32,227 nucleotides of DNA from JBBTCX01 sp964494205 (GCA_964494205.1 CAZBRD010000030.1:1-32227); one strand, 5' to 3'; counted from the first letter of the stretch, positions 16,052 through 24,460 are shown. Numbers and translations are program-made. Notes: generated by a model not told the origin, from the letters alone.

Positions 16052-17245
16052 ATGGATTCTGATGCACTAATCGCTCCCTTCGTGTTTTCAGTTTATGATA
16101 CAAAGCTAAATCGCTATCCGCTTAAGTCTTCGGGCATCTGGCGTGAGTCTTGCCAAGGCCAGCCCCGATTCGTGATGTGGATTGATGAAGTTCCCAAGCA
16201 TCTTCCGAACATCAAATCTAGCAAGCTTCTCGTCGAATTCCGGCACGCAGCGGGAACCTATCAAGACATAACAACAATAAGAGATGACCTCGGCAATTCT
16301 TTCTGCGCATTTGTACAGGGCGTGGTAATCGGGTGGGATACTATCGAACATAATCAACTTGTTGCGGGAACACAGCGCGACGAAATTTTGGTGAATCGTT
16401 ATTTGAAGAACGATTCAATTGAAGAATTCGTGAGAGGAATCGGCCTGACGCAGCCAGGAGTAAGGAAGCTCTGTCGAGAAGATACTCTTTTTTTTGCGGT
16501 CAACGTCTATGAGAATCACGGAAGCTCGCACCTATTGAGCCCCGAAGAGTTCATCCGTTCCGGCTTCGCCCGGATGCCTTATCGCAATGACATAGCTGAA
16601 ACTGTTTCGGTCGATCTAATTAATGAAAACAAATTTCATGGCGATGTAGGCGACACGGGTGATTCGATGTGGCGTCTAAACGCACTTCAATTTGAATTTG
16701 AGCAAGATCGGGTCGCAACTAGGACAAGGCAATGGGTAGATAGACTTCTTTCGTTTGGCGAGAATCTCGGCGGGCCGGAGGGCTCCGCCTCGAAAGAATA
16801 CGCAGTTGTCCGACCTACCGCGTCCGCACGAAAAAAGCCAATCGTTTTTATCTGTTACTGCAAACAGGATGTATCGATGGCGACGGAGATTTTTGAGGCA
16901 CTACAATCTCATGGAGCCGCCCCTTGGTTGGACAAGGAATGCCTCGTGCACGGTGATGATTGGGAGCGCGAGATTAAGAGGGCCGTAGAAAAAGCAGATG
17001 CATTTGTCGCTTGCCTTCGACCCGGATTTGATGATATTGGCTATCGACAGAAAGAAGTTCGCTTGGCACTTGAGACCCTCAAGCTAAGGCCACCGGATCG
17101 AGGATTTATCATTCCATTTCTCATTGAACCTTGCTCCCTGCCAGAGTGGTGCAATTCGATCCATGCAGGAAGCGATCTTTCAAAGCCAACCACTGTTGTG
17201 GAACTCATTCGGGCGGTAAGAAAACACTGCAACTTGCATGAATAA
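16052..17245 (+). CDS. TIR-domain protein with unrecognised N-terminal domain (candidate defence effector)
   Basis: 397 residues. The C-terminal TIR domain (about 263-395) shows IVFICYCKQD (264-273), the W292-L-D segment, GDDWEREIKRAV (301-312) and YRQKEVRLALE (331-341). By alignment with SARM1 and bacterial TIR NADases, E335 is the likely catalytic glutamate. Residues 1-255 match nothing I know and may be the sensor. Such proteins often deplete NAD during phage infection. No ribosome site is seen before the ATG. The gene runs opposite to its neighbours and is tightly fitted between two mobilization genes (stop 4 bases from the next stop), suggesting insertion as cargo. Confidence 0.83.
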   Translation: MDSDALIAPFVFSVYDTKLNRYPLKSSGIWRESCQGQPRFVMWIDEVPKHLPNIKSSKLLVEFRHAAGTYQDITTIRDDLGNSFCAFVQGVVIGWDTIEHNQLVAGTQRDEILVNRYLKNDSIEEFVRGIGLTQPGVRKLCREDTLFFAVNVYENHGSSHLLSPEEFIRSGFARMPYRNDIAETVSVDLINENKFHGDVGDTGDSMWRLNALQFEFEQDRVATRTRQWVDRLLSFGENLGGPEGSASKEYAVVRPTASARKKPIVFICYCKQDVSMATEIFEALQSHGAAPWLDKECLVHGDDWEREIKRAVEKADAFVACLRPGFDDIGYRQKEVRLALETLKLRPPDRGFIIPFLIEPCSLPEWCNSIHAGSDLSKPTTVVELIRAVRKHCNLHE

Positions 17246-17249
17246 TGAT

Positions 17250-19046
17250 CTAACTAAAGTCAGTTGTTCCAGCTGGCCGTCGCCTGGCACTAACCGGCTC
17301 CTCCGCAACGATCGCCTTCGTGTAATGAGTCGCGATCTGGTCGAGGAATAAGGCCCCGCGCGCCCCGATTCGCTTCCTCGCCTCGACCATCGGCAACGCA
17401 AACGGCAGCTTTTCCAGCCGCGACGTGATGTACCGCTCCATTCGTTCCTTATTCGCGATTCCTTCCTTAACCGTTGGCGTAAAAAGTGAAATCGGTGCAC
17501 GAGCACCAACGACACGGGCCACGCATTGGCGATCGGCCTGATCCCAAAGCACGGCCATCGCGCGGAAGATTTGCTCTTCCAAGCTCATGAACTGAACATG
17601 CGAAAGTTCTTTGCCAAGCACCGGAATGAGTGTGGGCACCATACTTTCGCCATCGGTTTTTGATTCTGACGATGACTTGGTTTCGCCATACGTTTGCGAC
17701 CAATAATCGTTCCATGATTCGCTCGTCGAACCCGGTTCGGGTTCAAACAAAAAAGTGATGGGCTTTTCACCATCGTATCCATGCGAGCCGGCGGTTCCTG
17801 AACCACTCCCACGACTTGACTGACTTGACACACCCGTTCCCTTCGTGGTGCTGTGTGAGTAGGCCTTGCGATATTCTTCGCGATAATCGACAACTTTGAT
17901 TGAGTACAGTTCGTGCTTGATCTTGTCGGGATCCATCGTGCCCATGAAGAGTTGTTGAGCTAAGGGTCCAAGGTTTTCCGGATCGGTAAGGCGAAAGATC
18001 ACTTTGCTCGACGCATTCTCGCTAACGGAGTCGAAGAGGCGTTTGCCGGCCGTCGTGCCATCAAGCAATTGCTTGGGGAATTGATGGGCGATCGTGAGGT
18101 GCAAGCCGAAGCCGCGAGCTTCGTCTAAGTTCTCTGCGATCGTGGGGGTAATAAACCGCTGAAATTCGTCGACGTACACGTAGAAGGGTTTGATGTCTTT
18201 ACGTTTGCCGCGTTCCTGGGCGGCCGTCCATAGGTCGTTAAGAAGCAAGGTTGCAAACAGGTCGGCGTTCTCGCGCGATACACGACCGCCTTCGCGAGCG
18301 AGACTGACAAGAATGATCGAGCCTTCTTCCAAGGCTTGGCCTAAATCGAGCGATACATCGGCATGGCCGAAAATCGTCCGCATGTTTTCGTTGCGGATGA
18401 AGCGTTGCAGACGATTGACGGTGCTTGCGATTTGATTCTCGAAGTCTTTGGCGCTGAGGTTCTTGGCCAAGTCCCAATCGCGTTGCGAGACGCGATCGTT
18501 GAGGCCGTGAGTGAGCGCATCAAGCACATCGTGAGCGGTGCGGTCGATCAGGTGAATGGCTTCGACGAGCGTCAGTTTCTTTTCGTAAAGCACCTGCAGG
18601 ATGTTCGCGGCCCAGCGGGCAAAGAGCGGCGTTTGATCGGTGCCGGCCTGACCCCAGACGTGGGCCATCGCTTCAACGATGTTGTCCACGATGACGGCGG
18701 AGTTGGATTCTCTCTGACGGACGACATTGTAGGCGACAACCCAATCGTCACGGCGCAAGTCGATGGGAATGATCGGGCGATCGATATTGTTCCAGGCAAG
18801 CCAGCGCATCAACCCGTCGTAAAGCGAACCGTGCGGATCGAGGACGAGCATCCCGCATTTGTGGTCACGCCATTTCTTGACGTCCTGGCGGATGAGGTTT
18901 TCCAGGAACTTTGATTTACCGACGCCGGTGCCGCCGGCGACATAGAGGTGCTTCGCTCTCGCGTCGCGGGGAAGCGTGAGCGTTTTGCCGTGGCCGTTCA
19001 CGACCAAACCTAGATCAAGATCATTGCCGGGTGGAGCTCGCATCAT
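17250..19046 (-). CDS. TraG/TraD-like coupling ATPase
   Basis: 598 residues. Walker A GGTGVGKSK at 38-46, the following VLDPHGSLYD at 68-77, Walker B YVYVDEF at 289-295 and an AHQFPKQL segment at 320-327 identify a HerA/VirD4-type ATPase. Near 400-430 there is a low-complexity Gly/Ser linker, then a C-terminal region of about 150 residues. There is no N-terminal membrane anchor. It would drive DNA through a transfer apparatus, probably together with the replication-relaxation protein. ATGs at 19046 and 19043 are adjacent; GAGG upstream fits the second slightly better. Longer than the ATPase at 4907 and only distantly similar to it. Confidence 0.87.
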   Translation of the reverse strand: MMRAPPGNDLDLGLVVNGHGKTLTLPRDARAKHLYVAGGTGVGKSKFLENLIRQDVKKWRDHKCGMLVLDPHGSLYDGLMRWLAWNNIDRPIIPIDLRRDDWVVAYNVVRQRESNSAVIVDNIVEAMAHVWGQAGTDQTPLFARWAANILQVLYEKKLTLVEAIHLIDRTAHDVLDALTHGLNDRVSQRDWDLAKNLSAKDFENQIASTVNRLQRFIRNENMRTIFGHADVSLDLGQALEEGSIILVSLAREGGRVSRENADLFATLLLNDLWTAAQERGKRKDIKPFYVYVDEFQRFITPTIAENLDEARGFGLHLTIAHQFPKQLLDGTTAGKRLFDSVSENASSKVIFRLTDPENLGPLAQQLFMGTMDPDKIKHELYSIKVVDYREEYRKAYSHSTTKGTGVSSQSSRGSGSGTAGSHGYDGEKPITFLFEPEPGSTSESWNDYWSQTYGETKSSSESKTDGESMVPTLIPVLGKELSHVQFMSLEEQIFRAMAVLWDQADRQCVARVVGARAPISLFTPTVKEGIANKERMERYITSRLEKLPFALPMVEARKRIGARGALFLDQIATHYTKAIVAEEPVSARRRPAGTTDFS

Positions 19047-19464
19047 AGCACCTCGTTAAACGCGTAGAATGGGCCGTAGACGAGAGTTCGAGTGTGAAGG
19101 ATACTTCGGGCTCATCAGCGAAGCAAAATGCGAAAGGGGCTCGTTTGGGCGTCAGGAACCTGCCACGATCTGTTACTAAGCTTAATGAACGCATGTAACC
19201 TCCTAAATCTACACTAATTATCCGTTACTACCGAGATTACGTCCGTGCAGTACTTTGGGAAGCAAGAATCAAAACTAGCGCTAAAACCGCAGAATTCAAT
19301 GGTTTGAATAGAGTGGACCGTGCGCAACTTGAGTGCCTAAAATGGTAGTGGGGTTGCGTCCTGCGTTTGGAGGCGTATCATTCGCGCACCAAGCGGACGT
19401 AGGGCGCACGTGACAACTAGAGGTTCGCAAAGTGCCACTGCTTGTCACTAATACAGACCGGCGA
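19047..19464. other. 418-bp intergenic region, nothing supported
   Basis: No ORF with a ribosome site, no terminator and no repeat that I can support. Because it is directly upstream of the TraG-like gene, it could contain a transfer origin or the promoter of that gene, but no nick-site motif was recognised. Confidence 0.5.
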
Positions 19465-19629
19465 TTAGTTTTCGGTCAGGAACTTGGGGGTCGCTTTGGC
19501 CTCCTCGTCCAAGAGGATCTCTATGATCGCCAAGTTCTGTTCTCTGGGGGTGAGCGGAATCGACGCGCTACTCTCACTTTTTTGAACTACGGCAGCAGCG
19601 ATAATTTCGAGGAACTCACGGGTTTTCAT
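19465..19629 (-). CDS. Possible 54-residue protein
   Basis: MKTREFLEIIAAAVVQ... runs to TAA at 19465 and looks like an amphipathic helical peptide with an acidic second half (IIEILLDEEAKA). GGAG lies 9 bases before the ATG at 19629. A longer version from 19668 lacks a ribosome site. No family is recognised. It is isolated in an otherwise gene-poor stretch, so confidence is limited. Confidence 0.4.
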   Translation of the reverse strand: MKTREFLEIIAAAVVQKSESSASIPLTPREQNLAIIEILLDEEAKATPKFLTEN

Positions 19630-20372
19630 CGAGGTACACTCCTGACCGGTTGCGGTCAGGAGCGCCACCCCGTGTTAGCGGGCCAGCAGTGAGCTTTCCT
19701 TTCAGAAAGTGCACGTGCTATGATTCGATCGAGCGTTGCCAACTACCACAGGGGGCGGCGCTCACCGCAACCAACATGCCAAGTGAAGCTCCAAAACTCC
19801 TTGGCTGTTTGGGGGCACGAACGGGGGGGATTCTTTGTGTCTACACAACACAGAGTTTCCCCCTCTGCTTTTTATTCTAGCGTCGTAATGCGATTCTCGC
19901 GAACAAAGTAGGTTTCTAGTTTTTCCGGCGACGCACAGGCAGGGACTTCCCGCCATCTAGATTATAGGCTGGCCTCATGCCGCCCTGCCAAGTCAACGAA
20001 CAGAAAAATGGATTTGCTCTCGGCAATTTGCAAAAGTTAAATATTCTTCTCTATCTTAAATCAAAAACTCTACCGCGCTTACCGCGTAACGATGATTCAA
20101 ATGAAGCTCTCTACTTTCGCGCTTCAATGCTTGTCATTACCGGACACTCGTCGCGCCATTTTCGCGAACGCGATCTTCATCCTTCTCCGTTTTATCTTTT
20201 CCGGCGAACGCGTTGCTGCTCGCGCATCACTCGCGCTGGGCAATTGAGAAGGTGCTGCTTTGCAATTTTGCCCGTTGTTTCTCGGAGCAGTTTGAACTCT
20301 ATGCTTCTTATCAACCATTCTAAAACCATTAGTTGCGCACCCATATTCGGCATGGGCCGACATGGAATTCGT
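19630..20372. other. 743-bp gene-poor stretch
   Basis: ORFs here on both strands have unnatural composition or lack ribosome sites. The longest, plus strand 19977-20441, runs into the structured element and looks like chance translation. Parts are AT-rich (20030-20060). I see no RNA gene. Confidence 0.5.
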
Positions 20373-20614
20373 TCAACGTGTTGTGATGGTAGGTTTTCTC
20401 ATGTGTGTGTACGGGGTGTCGGGGCAGCCGCACGTCGTTGATTGGCTCAAGCGGATGCGCGAGCCAAGCGACGGAATGAGTGCGGCGGGATAGCCCCGAC
20501 TTCGGTAGGTTTGTGAGACACGTGAGTGCGTAACCGAGCTTTGCGAGTCCGTGAGGAAAACCTACCGAAGTCGGGGGTATTCGCCCGACACCCCGTACAC
20601 ACACAACACGTTGA
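20373..20614. repeat. 242-bp nested inverted-repeat element
   Basis: The outer arms pair perfectly for 22 bp: 20402-20423 with 20584-20605. Beyond them TCAACGTGTTGTG (20373-20385) is repeated inverted at 20602-20614, and the left side carries 16-17 extra bases. Inside are two hairpins. One is about 20427-20486 (GCCGCAC/GTGCGGC, TTGGCTC/GAGCCAA). The other has a perfect 19-bp stem, 20494-20512 with 20558-20576. GGTAGGTTTTC in the extra left bases (20388-20398) can also pair with 20556-20566, allowing a rival fold. It could be a MITE, an origin or transfer structure, or a structured RNA. Confidence 0.85.
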
Positions 20615-20651
20615 TGCGCCGCGATTTAAGCGGCATTTTGATTCACGTTAT

Positions 20652-20707
20652 CCCTTCCCCTATACAGGGAAGGGTAAGGGGAAACCTTTGAAGCCTCGTT
20701 TCGAGGC
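20652..20707 (-). terminator. Two hairpins downstream of parB
   Basis: CCCTTCCC/GGGAAGGG (20652-20659, 20667-20674) and GCCTCG/CGAGGC (20693-20698, 20702-20707, 3-base loop). Read on the minus strand they follow the parB stop by about 54 and 87 bases. T-runs are poor, so termination is only a suggestion. Confidence 0.4.
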
Positions 20708-20736
20708 GATTTGTCTTTTAGAAATTGAAAGATCGG

Positions 20737-20756
20737 AAGTTGGGTTGACCCAACTT
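20737..20756. promoter_or_regulatory. Candidate parS site 1
   Basis: AAGTTGGGTTGACCCAACTT, a near-perfect palindrome just after the parB stop. The same 20 bases occur inverted at 23023-23042, and the 16-base core also at 21078-21093. Repetition within and next to a parAB operon points to ParB binding. Confidence 0.65.
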
Positions 20757-20760
20757 TGGA

Positions 20761-21615
20761 TCAACCAACAGCAAGCTTTGGAGTTATTTCGCTGCGAGCC
20801 TGATCAAGCGCTTCTTCTAATGCCCCGATGATTTGCTCGGATGAGAGCGTATCGATTTTGCTTTGAATAATCACTGATGCATCGTGATGAGTCGAATAGA
20901 CCTGTTTGGGCTTCGATGGTGTCGAATCCTTCGTCGTGGGTTTGCCTTTTAGCTCGTCGATCTGCCTACGAATCTCAACTTGCGTAGCACCTCGGAACAC
21001 CGCGTCGATTAAGCGGCGCTGATCGTCTTCACCCTTCACGCGGGCAATGCGAATCATTACGTCGTACGGTATGGAATGTTGGGTTGACCCAACTCGGCGT
21101 AATAGTTTCGGAGGTAGGGTGAGGATGCGAAGCATCCCGCTTACCCACGTCTTGTCCTTGCCAATGGCGCGAGCCAGTTCTTCTTGCGTGTTGATATCGT
21201 CACGTTCATCAAGGAGAGACTGAAGCGCTTCAGCCAGCTCGATGGGACCCACGTCTTCACGTTGGATGTTTGAAATAACGCTTTTAATCCGGCGAGCGCG
21301 CTCGTCTTCCGGATCGCGAATTAAGACCTCGATTTGTGTTAGTCCCGCTTCTTTGGCGGCGCGATAACGGCGGTGCCCTGTGATGATGCGGAAAGCGCCC
21401 CCTTCGTCGGGCGTTACCGTCAATGGTTCGATTACCCCCATCGACTTTATGGAGGCGGTAAGATTCTCCATGTTGCGGAAGGTCTTGCGCTCGTTGTTGG
21501 GGTCTTCAAGTACTTTGTCCAGGCTGACGATCAATCGGCCGCGCTTTCCAACGCCGCTGTCCAGTTGACCTTCACGCACTAAATCTAGACGACTCTTTCC
21601 TTCAGGAAGTTTCAT
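20761..21615 (-). CDS. parB: ParB partition protein
   Basis: 284 residues from ATG 21615, 4 bases after the parA stop; ATG 21651 inside parA is the alternative. ParB/Spo0J motifs are all present: EDPNNERKTF near 37-46, GHRRYRAA at 80-87 (the CTP-binding GxRR box), NIQREDVGPIELAEA at 116-130, and a helix-turn-helix at about 141-165. The C-terminal third, with a Ser/Lys linker, probably dimerises. It loads onto centromere sites and works with ParA to segregate the plasmid. One candidate site (21078-21093) lies inside this gene and another just after it. Confidence 0.9.
   Translation of the reverse strand: MKLPEGKSRLDLVREGQLDSGVGKRGRLIVSLDKVLEDPNNERKTFRNMENLTASIKSMGVIEPLTVTPDEGGAFRIITGHRRYRAAKEAGLTQIEVLIRDPEDERARRIKSVISNIQREDVGPIELAEALQSLLDERDDINTQEELARAIGKDKTWVSGMLRILTLPPKLLRRVGSTQHSIPYDVMIRIARVKGEDDQRRLIDAVFRGATQVEIRRQIDELKGKPTTKDSTPSKPKQVYSTHHDASVIIQSKIDTLSSEQIIGALEEALDQARSEITPKLAVG
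21078..21093. promoter_or_regulatory. Candidate parS site 2
   Basis: The 16-base core GTTGGGTTGACCCAAC within parB, same orientation as site 1. It lacks the AA/TT outer pairs found at the other two sites. Confidence 0.6.
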
Positions 21616-21619
21616 ATTT

Positions 21620-22399
21620 TTACGCCGGAATGGCCATTGGAACCTGAGCATGTCCGAGTAATGTTAACACCTCATCGAGCAGGTTGGCCATGTCAACCGC
21701 TCCGTTGGAATGAGGTCGATAATGAAAAATCGATCCGCCATGCTCATCCACCTGGGCGAGCCACCCACAACTTCGAATTTCTGTTTTCGCGCGCTCGATG
21801 CCTTCGCGATCCATCAAATCCAGCACGCGCTGGCGCAGACCGCTAAGACGAAGATTGATCACGACGTGCATGATGTGATAGTCCGGATCATGGCGTAACC
21901 GGACAAGGAGTTTGTAAAAGTTGGCATATGATTTGACTGCCTTGGTGCTTTCGAACGGGATGATGAACATGTCCGAAGGGAAAATCGCGTTCTCCATGAT
22001 CGGGCTGATCTGATTCGGCGAATCGATCACCACGAACGCAAAGGCCCTGAACTCGTCGGCGGCAAGAGCACGGGCTAAAATCGTGGGATAGTTTTCATGG
22101 TCGGTAATCTGGCGGCCCAGTTCTTCTAAGCCTTCCGCGCTGGCCACAAACGCCAAGTTCTCAATGTGCGTCGGCTGAATGATCTCGTGAAGTGCCTGTT
22201 GACCGGCCATGACGCGGACGAGTGTCCCTTCGTTGGTCAAGCCGTCGCCTGCTTTCAACCATTGCGTTACCTGCGCCTGGGGATCCATGTCGATCAACAG
22301 CGTCTTTGCACCCTGACCCGCAAGCCCGGCAGCCAAGCTCATCGCAATGGTTGATTTCCCACACCCCCCCTTGGCATTGATGACGGTGATGATTTTCAT
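21620..22399 (-). CDS. parA: ParA partition ATPase
   Basis: 259 residues. The deviant Walker A KGGCGKST is at 10-17 with the signature lysine K10; LLIDMDPQAQ at 34-43 is Walker A'; VVIDSPNQ near 125 is Walker B. There is no N-terminal DNA-binding domain, so it is a short, type Ib-like ParA. Its ATG overlaps the rep stop by 4 bases (ATGA), and GGAG lies 10 bases upstream. It is followed directly by parB. A frame from 22450 would extend into rep and is rejected. Confidence 0.93.
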   Translation of the reverse strand: MKIITVINAKGGCGKSTIAMSLAAGLAGQGAKTLLIDMDPQAQVTQWLKAGDGLTNEGTLVRVMAGQQALHEIIQPTHIENLAFVASAEGLEELGRQITDHENYPTILARALAADEFRAFAFVVIDSPNQISPIMENAIFPSDMFIIPFESTKAVKSYANFYKLLVRLRHDPDYHIMHVVINLRLSGLRQRVLDLMDREGIERAKTEIRSCGWLAQVDEHGGSIFHYRPHSNGAVDMANLLDEVLTLLGHAQVPMAIPA

Positions 22400-24237
22400 G
22401 ATCGAACCGGCTCCGCCGGAAATTTCTGTGGGTTCATCCGTTGATCCCACCCCGCGAAGTCCAGTACGTCGCCCTCGAAAAACTTTTGGAAGGCCAACAG
22501 TCGCACTTCGTCGGTATCGAATCTACTTAATACCGAATCGGCGATTGACCTGAAACCGCTCCTGTGAAATTTCTCGCGTTCGGCATTTCGTGCGGTCTCG
22601 AATCGCTCATAGTCCTCCCGCCGAGCGCTTCGGTAGTCCTCCTCGCTTGCGGCGATGTATTTGAGCCACTCATTTTTGAAATTGATTTGGTGTTTTTCCC
22701 AGTCAGCCCGTCGGGCTTCGGCCATGGCTCGTCGATGGGATTGTGACTGCTGGGCGAAAAACTCATCGCCAAACAAGCGCAGGGCTAATACGAGCGACGC
22801 GATCGGTTTCCGAGTCGTGGTACATCGCTCATGAACCATCTGCCCAAATACTCGACCCCAAGTACTTACCCGGCCGTGGTCGGGCCAAACGCGAAGGAGT
22901 CGCTGAACGAAGCGCTCGGCTGTAGCACTTTCACTTGTCGATGGTTCGGCAGTCGGATCGCTTTGGTTCCCTCCCAAGCCAGCGAAGAAGTGTTTTGCAA
23001 AAACTATTCCGTCGCCAACCGAAAGTTGGGTCAACCCAACTTCGGCTGTCATTGGTTCGGGCCAGTTCTCTTCGATCGCTCGCCGAAGCATACCCAAAGG
23101 GTTTCGTGCTGCTTCCCTTTTGGGAAGCCACCGAATCTGATTTTCGATCGTTGTTGGTGAATGCTTAACCGCCAGCAAACGCGCCGTTTTTTCGTCGTAC
23201 CCTGCTCCTCTAAGTTTTTTATGAATCTCATCCGCAGCAACAACACTGGCCTGTGAATCGTGCGTGCTAGGCATCTGTTGTTTGAAAGTGTTATTTGTAT
23301 GTTTTATTTTAATATCGCTTCGATTTTCTGACCGGTCCCGCGCTTCGATTTTCTGACCGGTCCCGCTTCGATTTTCTGACCGGTTGCTGATCTTGCGGTT
23401 AGTTTTTCCCGCTTCGATTTTCTGACCGGTTAATTCGTAAGCCTTGCTATCAGCCCATCTTAGGCTGTACGTTGCCGCTCGGCTCTCTTTTCCCGCTTTG
23501 GGGTCGAAGAAACCATCCTCGACTCGAACGATGTAGTTGCTTTCCAAGGCCTTTTGAATTGCCGTGCTCAACGTCGAACTGCTGCCGATTCGGGTGTAAT
23601 TGTGGATCTCGCGATAGGAGAGTGCCACGTGCTGTCGGCGACTTCCACGGCGCACTTGGAACCCAATTGAGAAGCGGATAACTGAGCCGACCACCTTGAT
23701 GACCGCCAGCGCTGCTTGGGGAATTAACAGGTCGAAAAATTGGTTGGGAATATACGTGCGGTTTCCTTCTCCCTCGAAGAATCCTTTGAACTGTTTGCGG
23801 TCTTTGATGTACTCCGCACCCCCATCCCAGCGAAGTGCAAAAAGCGCCGTGACAGCCGACTTACCGGCGGTGTCCGGCCGCCCTTCGCGGACACACTTGA
23901 TGAACTTGCCGGCGATCGCTTCGTCGAGAGATTGGCGAATCATTTCGCGGCTGATCCCGGCGTTGTCGATTAGCTCTTGATAGGTGACCAGTACTTCGTC
24001 CTCGACTGGGTTGCCATGCGAGTCACACCAACCCAAGGTCTTGCGGATCATATAAGCGACAAGTCGGACGACGCCTCGGGAGTAGTGGGGGAGACATACG
24101 TCGAAGAATTGGTTCGGTGTGTACGTGGTATTGCTGGTCGGGAGCGCAAAGCCCGCAAAGGAGGGGCCGCGCGGCTCGCGATCAGGTACCCAGTCTTGGG
24201 GTACGGGCAGACCGGCATTGTGAACTTCGTAGGTCAC
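22396..24237 (-). CDS. Replication initiator with duplicated winged-helix domain and internal iterons
   Basis: 613 residues from a GTG that follows the RHH stop by 6 bases. Two related domains begin TYTPNQFFD (39-47) and TYIPNQFFD (161-169), each followed by a winged-helix-like segment, as in phage O-type and some plasmid replication proteins. Residues about 270-308 are encoded by four iterons and read as alternating TGQKIEA and RSENRS motifs. After this come an AT-rich-coded linker and a long helical C-terminal region. It should bind the iterons in its own gene and recruit the replisome. The family is inferred from domain pattern and context (RHH-rep-parA-parB), not from a catalytic motif. 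Confidence 0.75.
   Translation of the reverse strand: MTYEVHNAGLPVPQDWVPDREPRGPSFAGFALPTSNTTYTPNQFFDVCLPHYSRGVVRLVAYMIRKTLGWCDSHGNPVEDEVLVTYQELIDNAGISREMIRQSLDEAIAGKFIKCVREGRPDTAGKSAVTALFALRWDGGAEYIKDRKQFKGFFEGEGNRTYIPNQFFDLLIPQAALAVIKVVGSVIRFSIGFQVRRGSRRQHVALSYREIHNYTRIGSSSTLSTAIQKALESNYIVRVEDGFFDPKAGKESRAATYSLRWADSKAYELTGQKIEAGKTNRKISNRSENRSGTGQKIEARDRSENRSDIKIKHTNNTFKQQMPSTHDSQASVVAADEIHKKLRGAGYDEKTARLLAVKHSPTTIENQIRWLPKREAARNPLGMLRRAIEENWPEPMTAEVGLTQLSVGDGIVFAKHFFAGLGGNQSDPTAEPSTSESATAERFVQRLLRVWPDHGRVSTWGRVFGQMVHERCTTTRKPIASLVLALRLFGDEFFAQQSQSHRRAMAEARRADWEKHQINFKNEWLKYIAASEEDYRSARREDYERFETARNAEREKFHRSGFRSIADSVLSRFDTDEVRLLAFQKFFEGDVLDFAGWDQRMNPQKFPAEPVRS
23023..23042. promoter_or_regulatory. 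Candidate parS site 3
   Basis: AAGTTGGGTCAACCCAACTT, the exact reverse complement of site 1 over 20 bases, within the 3' half of rep. Confidence 0.6.
23281..23315. other. AT-rich candidate unwinding element
   Basis: 35 bases almost without G or C (ATTTGTATGTTTTATTTTAA and flanks), directly beside the first iteron. The position is the classical one for the DNA unwinding element of an iteron origin. Confidence 0.6.
23316..23430. repeat. Four 21-bp iterons (candidate oriV)
   Basis: Four identical 21-base repeats, core GCTTCGATTTTCTGACCGGT, at 23316-23336, 23341-23361, 23364-23384 and 23410-23430. Start distances are 25, 23 and 46 (2 x 23) bases, keeping roughly helical phase. Because 25 and 23 are not multiples of three, the same DNA is read in two frames of rep, as TGQKIEA or as NRSENRS/DRSENRS. 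Identity across frames means the DNA, not the protein, is being conserved. Confidence 0.88.
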
Positions 24238-24243
24238 GTTGCT

Positions 24244-24447
24244 TTAGAGGTTGATTACTGCGACCGCCAGGTCGGGGAGCGTCTCATCGACCACTTTTTC
24301 CTTAACCAGTCGGGCGTGTTTTTTGATCAGTGCGTTAATCACCCAGCTTCGGGACCGCTCCACCTTGCCGGCGATTGTTGAGATGTACTCTTGAGCCTCG
24401 GGGTCGAGAGTCACCGAGGTGACAACTTTCTTTTGTCCATTTGACAT
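24244..24447 (-). CDS. Ribbon-helix-helix regulator of the rep-par operon
   Basis: 67 residues of CopG/RHH type: the strand KVVTSVTLD (7-15), a helix AQEYISTIAG, then SRSWVINALIKKH. A perfect ribosome site GGAGGAG lies 6 bases before ATG 24447, which excludes the upstream ATG at 24495. It is the first gene of the operon and probably represses it to set copy number. A 13-bp palindrome (24461-24473) between its promoter and start is a likely operator. Confidence 0.8.
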   Translation of the reverse strand: MSNGQKKVVTSVTLDPEAQEYISTIAGKVERSRSWVINALIKKHARLVKEKVVDETLPDLAVAVINL

Positions 24448-24460
24448 GAGAAACTCCTCC

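Noticed and set aside
20124..20363. Minus-strand 79-codon basic frame
   Set aside because: No ribosome site and no recognisable domain; overlaps the structured element.
19977..20441. Plus-strand 154-codon frame
   Set aside because: Composition is rich in Arg, Cys and Ser without domain character, there is no ribosome site, and it ends inside the structured element.
20373..20614. Group I or group II intron
   Set aside because: No reverse transcriptase, homing endonuclease or recognisable catalytic core, and it does not interrupt a gene.
23316..23430. Repeat array considered as a CRISPR
   Set aside because: Repeats are 21 bp with gaps of 2-25 bp, lie inside a coding frame, and no cas genes are present. 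They fit iterons.
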